NCBI GenBank assembly: GCA_023614405.1
Contig: CM042696.1
Location: 336,775,211 to 336,839,210 of the forward strand
Source of the DNA: Avena insularis
Taxonomy: Eukaryota; Streptophyta; Magnoliopsida; Poales; Poaceae
Reading direction: 5' to 3'
DNA: 64,000 bases
Shown: positions 24,233 to 36,141 of the stretch, in pieces
Position numbering within the stretch: the stretch's first letter is position 1
Layout of the letters: every line of letters begins with the position of its first letter
Program-made: the position numbers and the translations under genes
Notes under the pieces: model-generated
What the model saw: the letters and a program-made list of their open reading frames with translations, nothing else
Database searches by the model: none
Told to the model about the DNA's origin: nothing

Positions 24233-26120
24233 ATGCCCTAGAGGTAATAATAAATGTAGTTATTATTATATATCTTTGTGTTTATGATAAATGTTTACAT
24301 TCATGCTATAATAGTATTAACAAGGAAACCATTAATACTTGTGTGATTTGTAAACCTAATTTGAAGTCCCTAGTATAGCCTCTATACTTCACTAGCTTGT
24401 TGGTTGATTGATGATTGTGGTTTCTATCATGAACATTGAGATGTTATCAACAACAAGATCATATCGTTAGGAGAATGATATGGTGGACATACTCCTATAG
24501 ACAAGCGTAGCATAAAGATCAAGTCATTTCAATAGTTCAATTGCTATATGCTTTCTGATACATAGTAACCTAATTCCTTCGACCATGAGATCATGCATAT
24601 TGCCTTTACTGGATGGATGCTTTGATGTCATCAAACACCACACCGTAACAGGGTGGCTATAAAGGTGGCATTGAGTGTTCGGAAAGTATTGGTTGAAACA
24701 CATGGATCAAGAGTGGGATTTGTCCATCCACATGACGGATAGATATTCTCTGGGCCCTCTCGGTGAAATGTCATCCAATTAGCTTGCAAGCATGTGACTT
24801 GGTCACAAGGGATCACATATCACGGGAACGAGAAAAGAGTACTTATCAGTAACGAGGATGAACTAGGTATGCGAGATACCACGATCATAACCTCGGATAA
24901 GTAACATATCGTGAGACAAAGGGAAATTGGTATCGTATGTAAGTGGTTCATTCGATCGCAAAGTAATCGTGAGAAATATGTAGAACCATATGAATTTCCA
25001 GATTCCTCTATTGGTTATTGTTCGGAGAAGTGTCTCGATCATGTCCGCATAATTCACAAACCGTAGGGAGACACACTTAAGGATTCGACGTTGTTTGAGT
25101 AGTTATGGTATTATGAGAAAGAGACCGAATGTTGTTCGGAGTCTCGGATGGGATCCGAGATATCACGAGGTGATCCGGAATGGTCCGGAGAATAAGATTC
25201 ATATAAGGAAAGTCCCGTTTCGGAGTAGCGGAATGATTCCGGTGTTTTCATCGGGAACATTCTAGAAGGTCCCGGAATGTCCGGCACTCCGGAGGGGGAA
25301 GGGTACATGAGTGTGTCATTACATATTGGAATGATTGCATCATGTACTAAGTATTCTTGCTGTCCCAAATAAAGGATTTATTTAAATCCTAAATTGAAAA
25401 GTCAAACGGCTAGTTTGAAAGTCAAACGGCAAGTTTTGGGAAGTGGGAAAAGAGGAGGAAGTGGAGACCGACTTGGGGGAGGAGTCCCCTTGGCCGGCGC
25501 GCCTCCCAAGGCCGACTTGGGGAGGGACTCCTCCCCTTGGCCGCCGGCCCTCCCACCTATAAAGGCAAGGGCAGGGCCTCCCCTCCTAGACACACAAGTT
25601 TCCTATCCTCTAAACTAAACCCTAGATCTGGACCCCGGTTTAGAGCTATTCGGTTTAGAGCCTTCTAATTGGTTTAGAGCCCTCTAATTGGTGTGTCTAA
25701 TTACTAGACCACTAATAGCCTCTCTCATAAGCTCCACCATACTCGCACCGGCTTAAGGCGAAGCCCAGCGGGATTTCCCCTCTACCTCCGGTACCACGCC
25801 AGTCTGCCGAATCGCGAGGAGAGTGCTACAACCTCCGCCTGCTTGGAACAAGGGAGAGGAAGGTCTTCGTCGAAAATTTAACGCAGTGACCGATCAAGGG
25901 AGCGCTATGGAACGCTGGCGCGGAAGGATCGTCTACGCGATCTTGAGATCGGAAAGAGTACGACTACATCACCCACGAGAATCTGCTCTCGTTAAACACT
26001 TTGGAATCTTCGAGGGTGAGTTATTCCATCGACTCGTTGCTACAATCTAGTAGATAGATCTTGGCTTGTTTGTTTGTATGCGATAGAAAATTTTTGTTTT
26101 CCATGCTACGAACCCCTACA
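24233..26120 (+). repeat. 3' LTR of the Angela-type element
   Basis: Begins TATTGGAGATATGCCC, the terminal TG changed to TA, and ends in CCCCTACA. Its TATA box is at 25558-25563. This copy is slightly longer than the 5' LTR because it has not lost the scattered single bases. Confidence 0.93.
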
Positions 26121-26658
26121 GGTCAACGATCTGAATCTCAAGTGTAGTTCCCTATTGCTTTCAATGATAGCAACCACCCCAAGTCGACAAAGACTGTGGG
26201 TACCATTACTTTGGTGTGCACAACCACCATCAACAATGTCGCAATCACCAAGATTATGATTGACGGAGGTGTAGACCTCAACGTATTATCTATTGAAACA
26301 TTAGAGAAGCTACAAGTTCCATACAAGCGCCTCATGCCTACAAGGCCTTTCTTGGGAGTGACCGAAGGAACAACCATGACCTTGGGGTAGGTGAAACTCC
26401 ATGTCACATTCGGGAGTTGTATAGCTATCACACTGAGCATATCGACTTTGATGTGGTGCACGTAAGTTTTCCCTATAATGCCATCCTTGGATACCCCGCA
26501 TTGGAAGAGTTCATGGCAGTAACCCAAGATGCCTACAACCTCGTCAAGCTCCCAGGATGCAACGGAACCATCACCATCCGTAACGATGAAAACAACATCA
26601 GGTGCTCCGTCGAGCATACCTACAAGGACACCGCCGCCACCTGCCACGTTGAAGAGGA
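26121..26658 (+). pseudogene. Aspartic protease of gypsy element H
   Basis: The continuation of element H between the two Copia insertions. The frame from about 26196 reads VAITKIMIDGGVDLNVLSIE, with active-site D-G-G as in Tat-type gypsy proteases, then LEKLQVPYKRLMPTRPFLGV. A TAG stop at 26388-26390 stands where the family has glutamine (LGQV). A frameshift near 26415 leads to a second frame with DFDVVHVSFPYNAILGYPAL and EEFMAV, the end of the protease domain. The segment is cut at 26658 by the minus-strand Copia. The stop and the shift make it a pseudogene. Confidence 0.8.
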
Positions 26659-28326
26659 TGTTGGGTCCGCAGCATAGAAAACAAAAAAATTCCTACTATG
26701 AGAACTATACGCCAAGATATATCTACTAGATACAGAGCAATGGTGGACATACATACATGGAGAACTTACCCTCGAAGACAACGAGTTTTGTTAATGAGTA
26801 GGAACTCGTGGTTGATGTAGTCGTACGCTTGCCGATCTCAAGATCGTGTGGAAGTCCGAGCGCCGCAAATCAGCAGCGCATCTATCCTCGCACACACGTC
26901 CAAGCCACCGGACAACCTCCACCTCCTCGCTCCAGCGAATCAGCGGAAGCAGCAACTCCTTCTAGACACAAGGCCACCGGGAACATGTATCTCGCTAATC
27001 CGAGACAATGGGGGAATATCTAGAGGGGGAGAGAGATCCTTCACGAGGAGGTGTGGTTTGTGAGAGGGGAGAGGGGGGCTTTATATATGAGGGAGGGAGA
27101 CCCCTCCCCTCCCATAGCCGGCGCATGAGGGGGGGGGGACTCCTCCCCTCCTTCATTCATGTGGTGAACCTCCACTCACATAAACATGGCCTCCACCCAA
27201 AATCCCACTCACATGTATTTAATTTCCACCAAATTAAATGCAACTCTCAATTTAATAAAACTCTTTTATTTATTTTATTCAGAATTTTGTTAATTACTTT
27301 AATTAAAAAACATTCACATAAAACCCCTTGCAACATTTCAATATCACATGTAGAACCACTTTCTACAATTTCACCCGAAACAGTTCGGGTTTCTATCGAA
27401 ACAATTCCTGTTTCTATCGAAACATTTCCTGCGCTTTGCAAACCTTTTGTCTGAAACATATGTGCTCCTAAATGGTGTCCGGGAACCCTTAAGTGTGTCG
27501 CCCTACGGTTCACGAATAATGCAGACATGATTGAGACTCCTCTCAGATCAATAATCAGAAGCGGGACCTGGAGATCCATACTGACTTCTGCACATTCAAC
27601 GATGACTTCTGTGATCGTGAGAACCTTTAACGCTAGTAATTTAATCCCTTTGGCTCATGATATAATACATGTCCGAGATTCGATCATCGGTATCCAAATA
27701 CCTAGTTTGATCTCGTTACTGACATGCACTCTTTTCTCGTTCCCGTGATATAACATTCTAGTGATCACATCACTTTCTTACAAGCTATCTTAATGTGATA
27801 TCACCGAGAGGGCCCAGAGTATATCTATCTATCATCGGGATTGACAAGTTCCACTCTTTATCCATGAGCCTCAACATAACACCTTCATAGCACTAAACCC
27901 ACCTTTATAGTCACCCTGTTACGGTGTGACGTTTGATGTTATCAAGATACTTTTCTGGTGTCAGCAATTAACATGATCTCATGGTCTAAGGACTAAGACT
28001 ACTTCGTATGATGTTATAGCAATATAAACATAATGACTTGATCGTAATGCTATACTTCGGATGAATGTTCATCACATTATTTCACAAATGTTGTGACCTT
28101 GTTATTAACAACATCCAATGGCCATGATCAGGAAACCTTGATCATCTTGTTAATAAACAAGCTAGTCTCTAAGAGAGGCATAACTAGGAACCCTTTTTGT
28201 TTATTTAACACACATGTATTGAAGTTTCCTATCAATACAATTATAGCATGCAAAATAAACATCTATCATATACTAGGAATACATAATAACAACTTTATTA
28301 TTGCGTCTCAGGGCATATTTCCTTCA
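26659..28326 (-). repeat. 3' LTR of the minus-strand Copia element
   Basis: Reads TGAAGGAAATATGCCC ... GGACCCAACA on the minus strand, 1668 bp. It is longer than its partner mainly because it keeps about 20 bp near 26888-26910 and carries a tandem copy of a GTTTCTATCGAAACA-type motif at 27389-27424. TATATAA (minus) lies at 27081-27087. Confidence 0.93.
27389..27424. repeat. Duplicated TGTTTC-N4-GAAACA motif in the LTR
   Basis: Two direct copies of GTTTCTATCGAAACA about 20 bp apart, each with inverted arms GTTTC/GAAAC. The partner LTR has one copy (34083-34099). They lie upstream of the TATA box in the element's own direction or in transcribed LTR sequence, depending on where the transcript starts. 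Confidence 0.7.
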
Positions 28327-28341
28327 GTATCCCACTTGCAC
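28327..28341 (-). other. Polypurine tract of the minus-strand Copia element
   Basis: GTGCAAGTGGGATAC on the minus strand, directly before the 3' LTR, matching the tract of the Angela-type copy. Confidence 0.75.
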
Positions 28342-28359
28342 TAGAGACAATAATCTAGT

Positions 28360-29790
28360 TTACATAGTGATAAATCTAACACCCATGGAGTTCTGGTGTT
28401 GATTATGTTTTGCCCTAGGGAGTACTTTAGTCAACGGATCTGCTACATTCAGGTCCGTGTGCACTTTACAAATCTTTATATCTCCATCCATGACATGCTC
28501 GCGGATGGAGTGAAACCGGCGCTTAATATGCTTGGAATTCTTGTGAGACCTTGGTTCCTTGGCGTTGGCTATGGCTCCATTGTTGTCACAATAGATCACC
28601 ATTGGGTCCAACGCACTAGGAACCACACCTAGTTCCGTTATGAACTCCTTCATCCAAACCGCTTCTGCACGCTCAGGCAAAGAACATATTTCATTCGCCT
28701 CGTTGATCCAGCCACCACAAAGTTGTTTGGAGTTCCTCCAACTAATCGCTTCCGCTCAAGAGAAATACGTATCCGGATTGAGACTTAGAGTCATCCGGAT
28801 CAGTGTCAAATCTAGCATCGACATAACACTTAGCGACTAGCTCTTCTTCACCTCTGTATACAAGAAACATATCCTTAGTTCTTCTCAAGTACTTAAGGAT
28901 ATTCTTGACCGCTATCAAGTGTTCCGAACCTGGATCAGATTGGTACCTACTAGTCAAACTAATAGCATGTGCCACATCCGGACTTGTACATAGCATGGCA
29001 TACATTATAGAGCCTATGGCTGAGGCATAGGGGATCTTATCCATTATCTCTCTTTCTTCCGCTGTAGCCGGACTTTGAGTCTTACTCAATGTCTTGCCTT
29101 GCAACATAGGTAAGAACCCCTTCTTACTTCCGTCCATATTAAACTTCTTTAATATCTTATCAAGGTATGTACTCTGCGATAGCCCAATTAGGCGTCTTGA
29201 TCTATCTCTATAGATTTTAATGCCTAATATATATGAAGCTTCACCAAGGTCTTTCATCGAAAATTTGCTATTTAGATAACTTTTAACACTGTTTAAAAGA
29301 TCTATATCATTTCCAATCAGTAATATGTCATCCACATATAATATTAGAAATGCCACATTGCTCCCACTCACTTTCTTGTAAATACAAGCCTCTCCATAAG
29401 TTTGGACAAATCCAAACTCTTTGATCACCTCATCAAAGCGGAGATTCCAACTCCGGGATGCTTGCTTCAGTCCATAGATGGATCGCTGAAGCTTGCATAC
29501 CTTATCAGCATCCTTAGGATCGACAAAACCCTTAGGTTGTATCATATACAACTCTTCTTCAATATTACCATTGAGGAACGCAGTTTTGACATCCATCTGC
29601 CATATTTCATAATCGAAATATGCAGCAATTGCTAACATAATCCTAACTGCTTAAGCATCGCTACGGGAGAGAATGTCTCATCGTAGTCAATTGCTTGAAT
29701 TTTTCGAAACCCCTTTGCGACAAGTCGAGCCTTATAGATGGTCACATTACCATCAGCATCGGTTTTTCTTTTGAAAATCCATTTATTCTC
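28360..29790 (-). pseudogene. Minus-strand Copia reverse transcriptase and RNase H
   Basis: The long frame 29638-28742 (298 codons) contains DVKTAFLNGNIEEELYMIQP, SIYGLKQASRSWNLRFDEVI, the catalytic LYVDDILLIGND, and the RNase H start (YAMLCTSPDVAHAISLTSRY, YVDARFDTDPDDSKSQSGYV). A frameshift separates it from the RNase H end, 28680-28360 (MKEFITELGVVPSALD ... KICKVHTDLNVADPLTKVLP). The RT start, upstream of 29638, is in another frame: DETFSPVA is readable near 29680. The RT core here is better preserved than in the Angela-type copy, but the polyprotein is not continuous. Confidence 0.88.
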
Positions 29791-30870
29791 AATGGCCTTT
29801 CAATCGTGAGGTAAGTCCACCAAGGTCCAAACCTGGTTTTCGTACATGGATTCCATCTCAGATTTCATGGCTTCTAGCCATTTGTTGGAATCAGGTCTCA
29901 TCATCGCTTCTTCATACGTCGCAGGGTCATCTATTTCATCAATCATGAAATTCATAATAGGGTTGTCGTACAGTTCAGAAGATGTACGTGTCCTGCTTGA
30001 CCTGCGAGGTTCGGTAGTGTCCTCTTTCGGAGTTTCATGATCAATATCATTAGCTCTCTCCTCATTAGGTGAAGTCAACTCCGAAACAACTTCTTATGCT
30101 GCGCTACTCGCCATTTCATGAAGAGAAGGTTCAATAACCTCTTCGAGTTCTACCTTCCGACTACTCACACCTTTCGCGAGAAACTCCTTCTCAAGAAAGG
30201 ATCCATTCTTGGCAACAAAAACCTTGCCCTCGGATCTGTGATAGAAGGTATACCCAATCGTTTCCTTAGGGTATCCTATGAAGACGCATTTTTGCGCTTT
30301 GGGTTCGAGTTTATCCGGTTGAAGTTTCTTCACATAAACATCGCATCCGTAAACTTTAAGAAATGACAGCTTAGGTTTGTTTCCAAACCATAATTCATAC
30401 GGTGTCTTTTCAACGGATTTAGATGGTGCCCTATTTAAAGTGAATGCAGCGGTTTCTAGTGCATAACCCCACAATGACAGTGGCAAGTCAGTCAGAGACA
30501 CCATAGATCGAACCATATCCAATAAAGTACGATTATGACTTTCTGAAACACCATTACGTTGTGGTGTTCCGGCAGGCGTAAGTTGTGAAAATATTCCACA
30601 GTCTTTCATATGTGTGCTAAACTCGTAAGTAAGATACTCTCCTCCATGGTCGGACCGCAGAAATTTAATCTTTTTGTTATGATGATTTTCCACTTCATTC
30701 TGAAATTCCTTGAACTTTTCAAAGGTTTTCAGACTTATGTTTCATCAAATAGATATACCCGTATCTACTTAAATCATCCGTGAAAGTAACAAAATAACGA
30801 TATCCACCTCGCGCCGACACACTCATTGGTCCACACACATCAGTATGTATGATTAGCAATTAATCTGTCG
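29791..30870 (-). pseudogene. Minus-strand Copia integrase and linker
   Basis: The frame 30693-30094 starts inside the integrase core: IKFLRSDHGGEYLTYEF (second catalytic D) and GTPQRNGVSESHNRTLLDMV (catalytic E); the ERR/ESH position differs from the Angela copy. The first catalytic D segment (FTDDLSRYGYIYL) lies upstream, near 30765-30800, and is separated by several stops around 30700-30750. Then come ALETAAFTLNRAPSKSVEKT and the conserved GCDVYVKKLQPDKLEPKAQK. A stop at about 30094 interrupts the linker, which resumes as 30078-29800 with PRRSSRTRTSSELYDNPIMN and KWLEAMKSEMESMYENQVWT. Confidence 0.85.
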
Positions 30871-31480
30871 CCCGTTCCATTGAACTGGAAAACGGCATTC
30901 TAGTCATCTTGCCCATAAGGCATGGCTCACATGTATCAAATGATTCAAAATCAAGTGATTCCAAAAGTCCATCAGAATGGAGTTTCTTCATGCGTTTAAC
31001 GCCAATATGACCTAGACGGTAGTGCCACATATATGCAGATATATCATTATCAAGTTTAATCCTTTTAGCATCAACATTATGAATATGCGTAATACTACTA
31101 TCGAGATCCAACAGAAATAAACCATTCAACACAGGTGCATGACCATAAAAGATATTATTCATATAAATCGAACAACCATTGTTTTCAGATTTAAACGAAT
31201 AACCACTATGCATCAAACACGATCCGGATACAATGTTCATGCTTAGTGCAGGCACCAAATAACAATTATTTAGGTTTATAACTAATCTCAACGGCATATG
31301 GAGAGGCAGCGTTCCGATGGCGATCACATCAACTCTTGATCCATTGCCGACCCGCATCGTGACCTCATCCCTTGCTAGTTGTTGCTTGTTCTATAGCCCC
31401 TGAACCGAGTTACATATATTAGCAACCGATCACGTATCAAATACCCAGGTGCTACTGCGAGTACTAGTCAAGTACACATC
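30860..31480 (-). pseudogene. Minus-strand Copia protease remnant and pre-integrase domain
   Basis: The frame 31357-30860 reads MRVGNGSRVDVIAIGTLPLH, the LVPALSMNIVSGSCLMHSGY segment and then the pre-integrase zinc motif (MWHYRLGHIGVKRMKKLHSD ... CEPCLMGKMT). Upstream, the protease active site near 31430 reads F-D-T-stop-S: a stop codon (TGA) stands where the catalytic glycine codon belongs. The protease is therefore inactive. A stop after ERATD separates this frame from the integrase core. Confidence 0.8.
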
Positions 31481-32332
31481 AATAACATGTATATCACATA
31501 TACCTTTATTTGCCTTGCCGGCCTTCTTGTCCGCCAAATACTTGGGCCAGTTGCGCTTCCAATGGCCAGTCCCCTTGTAATAGTAGCACTCGGTATCAGA
31601 CTTAGGGCCAGCTCAGGGTTTCTTTTCAGGTGCAGCAACAGATTTGCCGCCCTTCTTTCCCTTCTGCTTGCCTTTCTTGTCCTTCTTGAAACCGGTGGTC
31701 TTATTGATCATCAATACTTGCTATTCTTTCCTAATCTCCACTTCTGCAGTCTTAAGCATTGACAGAAGCTCGGGAAGAGACTTCTTCATGCCCTGCATAT
31801 TATAGTTCATCATGAAGCTCTTGTAGCTAGGTGTCAGAGATTGGAGAACATGATGTATGCCTAAATCAATGGGAATCATTATTCCCAAGGACACAAGCTT
31901 GTCGGCGTACCCAGACATTTTGAGTACGTGCTCACTAACAGAGTTGTTCTCCTCCATCATGTAGCTAAAGAACTTTTCAAAAGCATTATAACTCTCTACG
32001 GCAGCATGGGTATCGAAAATCATTTTCAATTCTCCCATGGTATCAAAGGCATTGCCATTTTCGAAACGTTTTCGAAGTTCTGGCTCTAGCCCATATAGTA
32101 TGCCGCAATGAACTAAGTTGTGGTCCTCCTGACGAGTTATATAGACATTCCTTTCCTCGTCAGGGGCATCAGGAGTTGGTGGGGGGCCTAGCGGCACCTC
32201 TAGCACATATTGCTTTTGTGTAGTAGTGAGGAGAATCCTCAAATTCATAGCCCAGTTGGTGAAGTTGCTACCATTCACAGCAAGCTTCTCTTTATCCATG
32301 AACACATTGAAATTAAAAGCAGGTGGTGCCAT
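31481..32332 (-). pseudogene. Minus-strand Copia gag
   Basis: Starts at ATG 32332 (MAPPAFNFNVFMDKEKLAVN) just downstream of the leader. The UBN2-type gag domain is well kept over 200 residues: NFTNWAMNLRILLTT, SYNAFEKFFSYMMEENNSV, SEHVLKMSGYADKL, LTPSYKSFMMNYNM. A TAG stop at about 31723 (after AEVEIRKE) cuts the protein where the Angela copy reads KEHQVLM. Downstream, the zinc knuckle reads ECYYYKGTGHWKRNWPKYLA, so two of the four CCHC ligands are lost. Without the knuckle the protein could not package RNA in the usual way. Confidence 0.85.
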
Positions 32333-33374
32333 CTACAACAGAATTTGTAAAGTATATTTAGACTAAGTTTATGATAGATTGAGTTCAACTAATCCAAATT
32401 ACTAATGAACTCCCACTCAAAAACGACATCCCTCGTGTCCTTTTGGGTGATTACATGAACCAAATCCACTACACCAAGTCCGATCATCACGTGAGTCGGT
32501 GTAGCTTCAAAGGAGAGCATCTATATGGGCATCATATCAACTATATGACTCATGCTTAACCTTTTGGTCCGTGTTCCGAGGCCATGTCTGTACATGCTAG
32601 GCTCGCCAAGTAAGAACCTTAGTATTCGCGTGTGTAAAACTGTCTTACACCCGTTGTATGAAAGCGTAGAGTCGAAAACACCCGATCATCACGTGATGCC
32701 TCAAAACATGATCCACAAAATGGTGCATACTTAAGGAAGAACACATTTTATCTTGATATCTAAATGAGGGATCATCTTATAATGCTACCAAAAGCTCCAA
32801 ACTAGCAATATAAGATGCTCACATCTAATGTGTGAAGTGAGATGATACGGTCCATGCATTTGATCTCTATCATTTGCATCGTGGTATGATCTCTATCATT
32901 CCTTTGTGGGTAAGGCCAAGGTCTATGGAACTTACACGTTAAGTGAGTTGGTATCTATCATACATCTACTTACAACAATACCATATCAAGACACTAGCCC
33001 AGCAACGATCTAAACTAGACGCCTCTAATTTATCAATTGCAAGTTTTACGTGGCTTAGGGCTTTGGGAGAAAGAACCGGTCTTACCTATGAACATGAACC
33101 ACAATGAGGATAACCAAGTTATTAGCAACTCGTTGTAAATCAGATATTGACTATAGTAGGAGAGACAGACACCCGCTAGCCACTTATGCAAAACTAGTTG
33201 CATGTCAGTCATGAAGCCGGTCTCATGTACGATGACATGTAAGGTTGGTCTGGGCCGCTTCATCCCACTATGCCACCAATATCCAAAATACATAGAAGAT
33301 GCAATAACATGATCATCATCGCCCACATATAAACATATGTGTACTACCCGTGCAAAGCACCTACCCATAGATCA
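32333..33374 (-). other. Leader of the minus-strand Copia element
   Basis: About 1 kb of untranslated leader between primer site and gag. No supported gene; the frame 33033-33368 lies in it and is not conserved in the Angela copy. Confidence 0.6.
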
Positions 33375-33387
33375 GGCTCTGATACCA
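33375..33387 (-). other. Primer-binding site, tRNA-iMet
   Basis: TGGTATCAGAGCC on the minus strand, one base inside the 5' LTR, identical to the site of the Angela-type element. Confidence 0.9.
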
Positions 33388-33388
33388 C

Positions 33389-34998
33389 TGTTGGGTCCGC
33401 AACATAGAAAACAAAAAATTCCTACGATGAGAACTATACGCCAAGATCTATCTACTAGATAGAGAGCAACGGGTGGACATACATCCATAGAGAACTTACC
33501 CTCGAAGACAACGAGTTTTGTTAACGAGTAGGAACTCGTGGTTGATGTAGTCGTACGCTTGCCGATCTCAAGATCGTGTGGAAGTCTGAGCGCCGGAAAT
33601 CAGCAGCGCATCTGTCCTCGGACAACCTCCACCTCCTCTCTCCAGCGAATCAGCAAAAGCAGCAACTCCTTCCAGACGCAAGGCCACCGGGAACAGGTAT
33701 CTCGCTAATCCGAGACCATGGGGGAATATCTAGAGGTGGAGAGAGATCCTTCACGAGGAGGTGCGGTTTATTAGAGGGGAGAGGGGGGCTTTATATAGGA
33801 GGAGGAGACCCTCCCTCCCATAGGCGCATGAGGGGGACTCTCCTCCTTCATTCATGTGGTGAACCTCCACTCACATAAACATGGCCTCCACCCAAAATCC
33901 CTCTCACATGTATTTAATTTCCACCAAATTAAATGCAACTCTCAATTTAATAAAACTCTTTTATTTATTTTATTCAGAATTTTGTTAATTAATTTAATTA
34001 ACAAAAATTCACATAAAGCCCCTTGCAACATTTCAATATCACATGCAGAACCACTTTCAGCAATTTCACCCGAAATAGTTCTGGTTTCTATCGAAACATT
34101 TCTTGCGCTTTGCAAACCTTTTGTCTGAAACATATGTGCTCCTAAATGGTGTCCGGCAACCCTTAAGTGTGTCACCCTACGGTTCGCGAATAATGCATAC
34201 ATGATTGAGACTCCTCTCAGATCAATAATCAGAAGCGGGACCTGGAGATCCATACTGACTCCTGCACATTCAACGATGACTTCTGTGATCGTGAGAACCT
34301 TTAACACTAGTAATTTAATCCCTTTGTCTCATGATATATTACATGTCCGAGATTCGATCATCGGTATCCAAATACCTAGTTTGATCTCGTTACCGACATG
34401 CACTCTTTTTTTGTTCCCGTGTTATAACATTCTAGTGATCACATCACTTGCTTGCAAGCTATCTTAATGTGATATCACCGAGAGGGCCCATAGTATATCT
34501 ATCCGTCATCGGGATTGGCAAATTCCACTCTTGATCCTTGAGCCTCAACATAACACATTCATAGCACTAAACCCACCTTTATAGTCACCCTGTTACGGTG
34601 TGACGTTTGATGTTATCAAGATACTTTTCTGGTGTCAGCAATTAACATGATCTCATGGTCTAAGGACTAAGACTACTTCCTGTGATGTTATAGCAATATA
34701 AACATAATGAACTGATCATAATGCTATACTTCGAATGAATGTTCATCACATCATTTCACAAATGATGTGACCTTGTTATTAACAACATCCAATGTCCATG
34801 ATCAAAAAACCTTGATCATCTTGTTAATAAACAAGCTAGTCTATAAGAGAGGCATTTAGGAACCCTTTTTGTTTTTTAAACACACATGTATTGACGTTTC
34901 CTATCAATACAATTATAGCATGAAAAATAAACATCTATCATATACAAGGAATACATAATAACAACTTTATTATTGCCTCTCAGGGCATATTTCCTTCA
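33389..34998 (-). repeat. 5' LTR of the minus-strand Copia element
   Basis: TGAAGGAAATATGCCC ... GGACCCAACA on the minus strand, 1610 bp. TATATAA (minus) at 33791-33797. Lacks about 20 bp and one GTTTCTATCGAAACA-type copy present in the 3' LTR. Confidence 0.93.
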
Positions 34999-35270
34999 GA
35001 GGATGCCATTGAGCTCCCTGCAAAGAAGAGTAAATTGTTCCCTCGAGAGGAATCCCTTACAGAGAAGGTGACACTGGCCACCAGTGGCTCTGGGGTTGTC
35101 AGTGACTAGCTGCCTACCATTATGAAGGCGTGCTTGTCACCTTCATCCAGGAAAATGCTGGCACATCCACACGGATGCTATCGGATACGTCCAGGAAGGT
35201 GATCGAGCACCATTTGGTAGCACACCCCACCGCGCGCCTCGGGAAGCAAGAGACGCATCATAAAGTACAA
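34999..35270 (+). pseudogene. Pre-RT linker of gypsy element H
   Basis: Resumes right after the Copia target duplication. One frame reads EDAIELPAKKSKLFPREESL and TEKVTLATSGSGVVSD then stops. A second, open from 35130, reads FIQENAGTSTRMLSDTSRKV and IEHHLVAHPTARLGKQETHH. The spacing and wording match the segment just before reverse transcriptase in Tat-type polyproteins (compare MPGVPRELAEHKLNADPKVR at 52147 in the complete Tat element). No RT follows; the similarity stops near 35270. Confidence 0.6.
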
Positions 35271-36141
35271 AATAAAGAAGAGGTCTCTCCGGAGACCACA
35301 ATCACCTCGGCATCAAGCACATCGCTCGCTGCTCTAAGAACTGCTATGCAGTAAACAGAGGCCCCCAGTGTCGGCGCACCACCAGGATCGTGCCACGACC
35401 TTCCACCAGAAATAAAGGACACCACGCCTTGTCGTTCACTCTCGCTATCAAAATCCCCCTTCAGTGGCCTCCGCAGCCCGGCAATGCTCCACAATGCCAG
35501 CAAGCTCGGAAAGACATGTGAGACAGAACAACTCCATGCTAGGAAAGCCCACAGCCGACAATCATCCATGGCCTAGGGGCTGGGCATCTCGGGAGCATTC
35601 CCTCGCACGCTCGAGGGCTACACATGCCTCCACAATGCAAGTGCAAATTCACCAAGAAGAGCATCCCCGCAAGCTCTACTCGTGAAGCACCTACACACTG
35701 CGAGAAGTTGATGGCCACCTTGTGGAGCACTTGTACTGAACTCCTTCAGACAAGCAATAAAATAAAAACTTCTCGCCAACAGTGCTCCATGTACCCTTAC
35801 CCCAGTAAGAGGCATTTTCATGTTTGTATAAGCTCATGGTATCTCTACTGTGCATCACACGAGTGGGTTCTAGGAATGGTGCCCATGATTGGGTCCGTCT
35901 CGTTAGCACAAAGACCAAGAAAGTGAGCTCTGGCTCGCGGGACAGATCACCCCATACACGTCACCTCACCAAGGTCCTTGGTGCTTGACCTCCTCGTGCA
36001 ACACACATACGTGAACGAAAGAGCACATACTTTCATCCCTCTTGCAACCTACTAGGATGACATTACTCCAAAGTAGAACGCAGACACGGTCCTACTCCAC
36101 AAGGATGTAGTCAGGGACCTCACGAGAGATCCCACCCAAGT
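35271..36141. other. Unassigned sequence, possibly the 3' part of element H
   Basis: Frames of up to 103 codons on both strands, none recognisable. The text CTCGCACGCTCGAGGGCTAC and similar GC-rich stretches resemble non-coding 3' regions of gypsy elements. No LTR border was found. Confidence 0.35.

Larger units (their letters stand above)
17230..26120 (+). mobile_element. Angela-type Copia LTR retrotransposon, structurally complete
   Basis: About 8.9 kb with LTRs at 17230-19089 and 24233-26120, a tRNA-iMet primer site, gag, integrase, RT and RNase H in Copia order, and a polypurine tract. The 5-bp target duplication GGTCA flanks it at 17225-17229 and 26121-26125. The LTR start TGTTGGAGATATGCCCTAGA is the form used by the Angela/BARE/WIS group of Triticeae. 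All genes are broken by frameshifts. The 5' LTR shows a striking excess of one-base gaps relative to the 3' LTR, so part of the damage may be sequence error. Confidence 0.95.
26659..34998 (-). mobile_element. BARE/Angela-related Copia LTR retrotransposon, structurally complete
   Basis: About 8.3 kb on the minus strand: 5' LTR 34998-33389, tRNA-iMet primer site, gag, protease remnant, integrase, RT, RNase H, polypurine tract and 3' LTR 28326-26659. The target duplication is GAGGA (26654-26658 and 34999-35003). Its LTR starts TGAAGGAAATATGCCCTGAG, so it is a different family from the neighbouring Angela-type element, although the proteins are close relatives. It inserted into the pol region of element H. 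Confidence 0.95.
15509..35270 (+). mobile_element. Gypsy (Tat-like) element H, split by two Copia insertions
   Basis: Three separated pieces read in one order and orientation: LTR, primer site and gag (15509-17229), aspartic protease (26121-26658) and the linker that precedes reverse transcriptase (34999-35270). The gaps are exactly the two Copia elements with their own target duplications (GGTCA at 17225-17229/26121-26125 and GAGGA at 26654-26658/34999-35003), which proves the pieces were once adjacent. No reverse transcriptase, RNase H or integrase follows, so the element is truncated or belongs to a non-autonomous derivative. Its right end is not defined. Confidence 0.65.

Noticed and set aside
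26138..26647. 169-codon minus-strand open frame
   Set aside because: It is the antisense shadow of the protease of element H, which has clear family motifs on plus.
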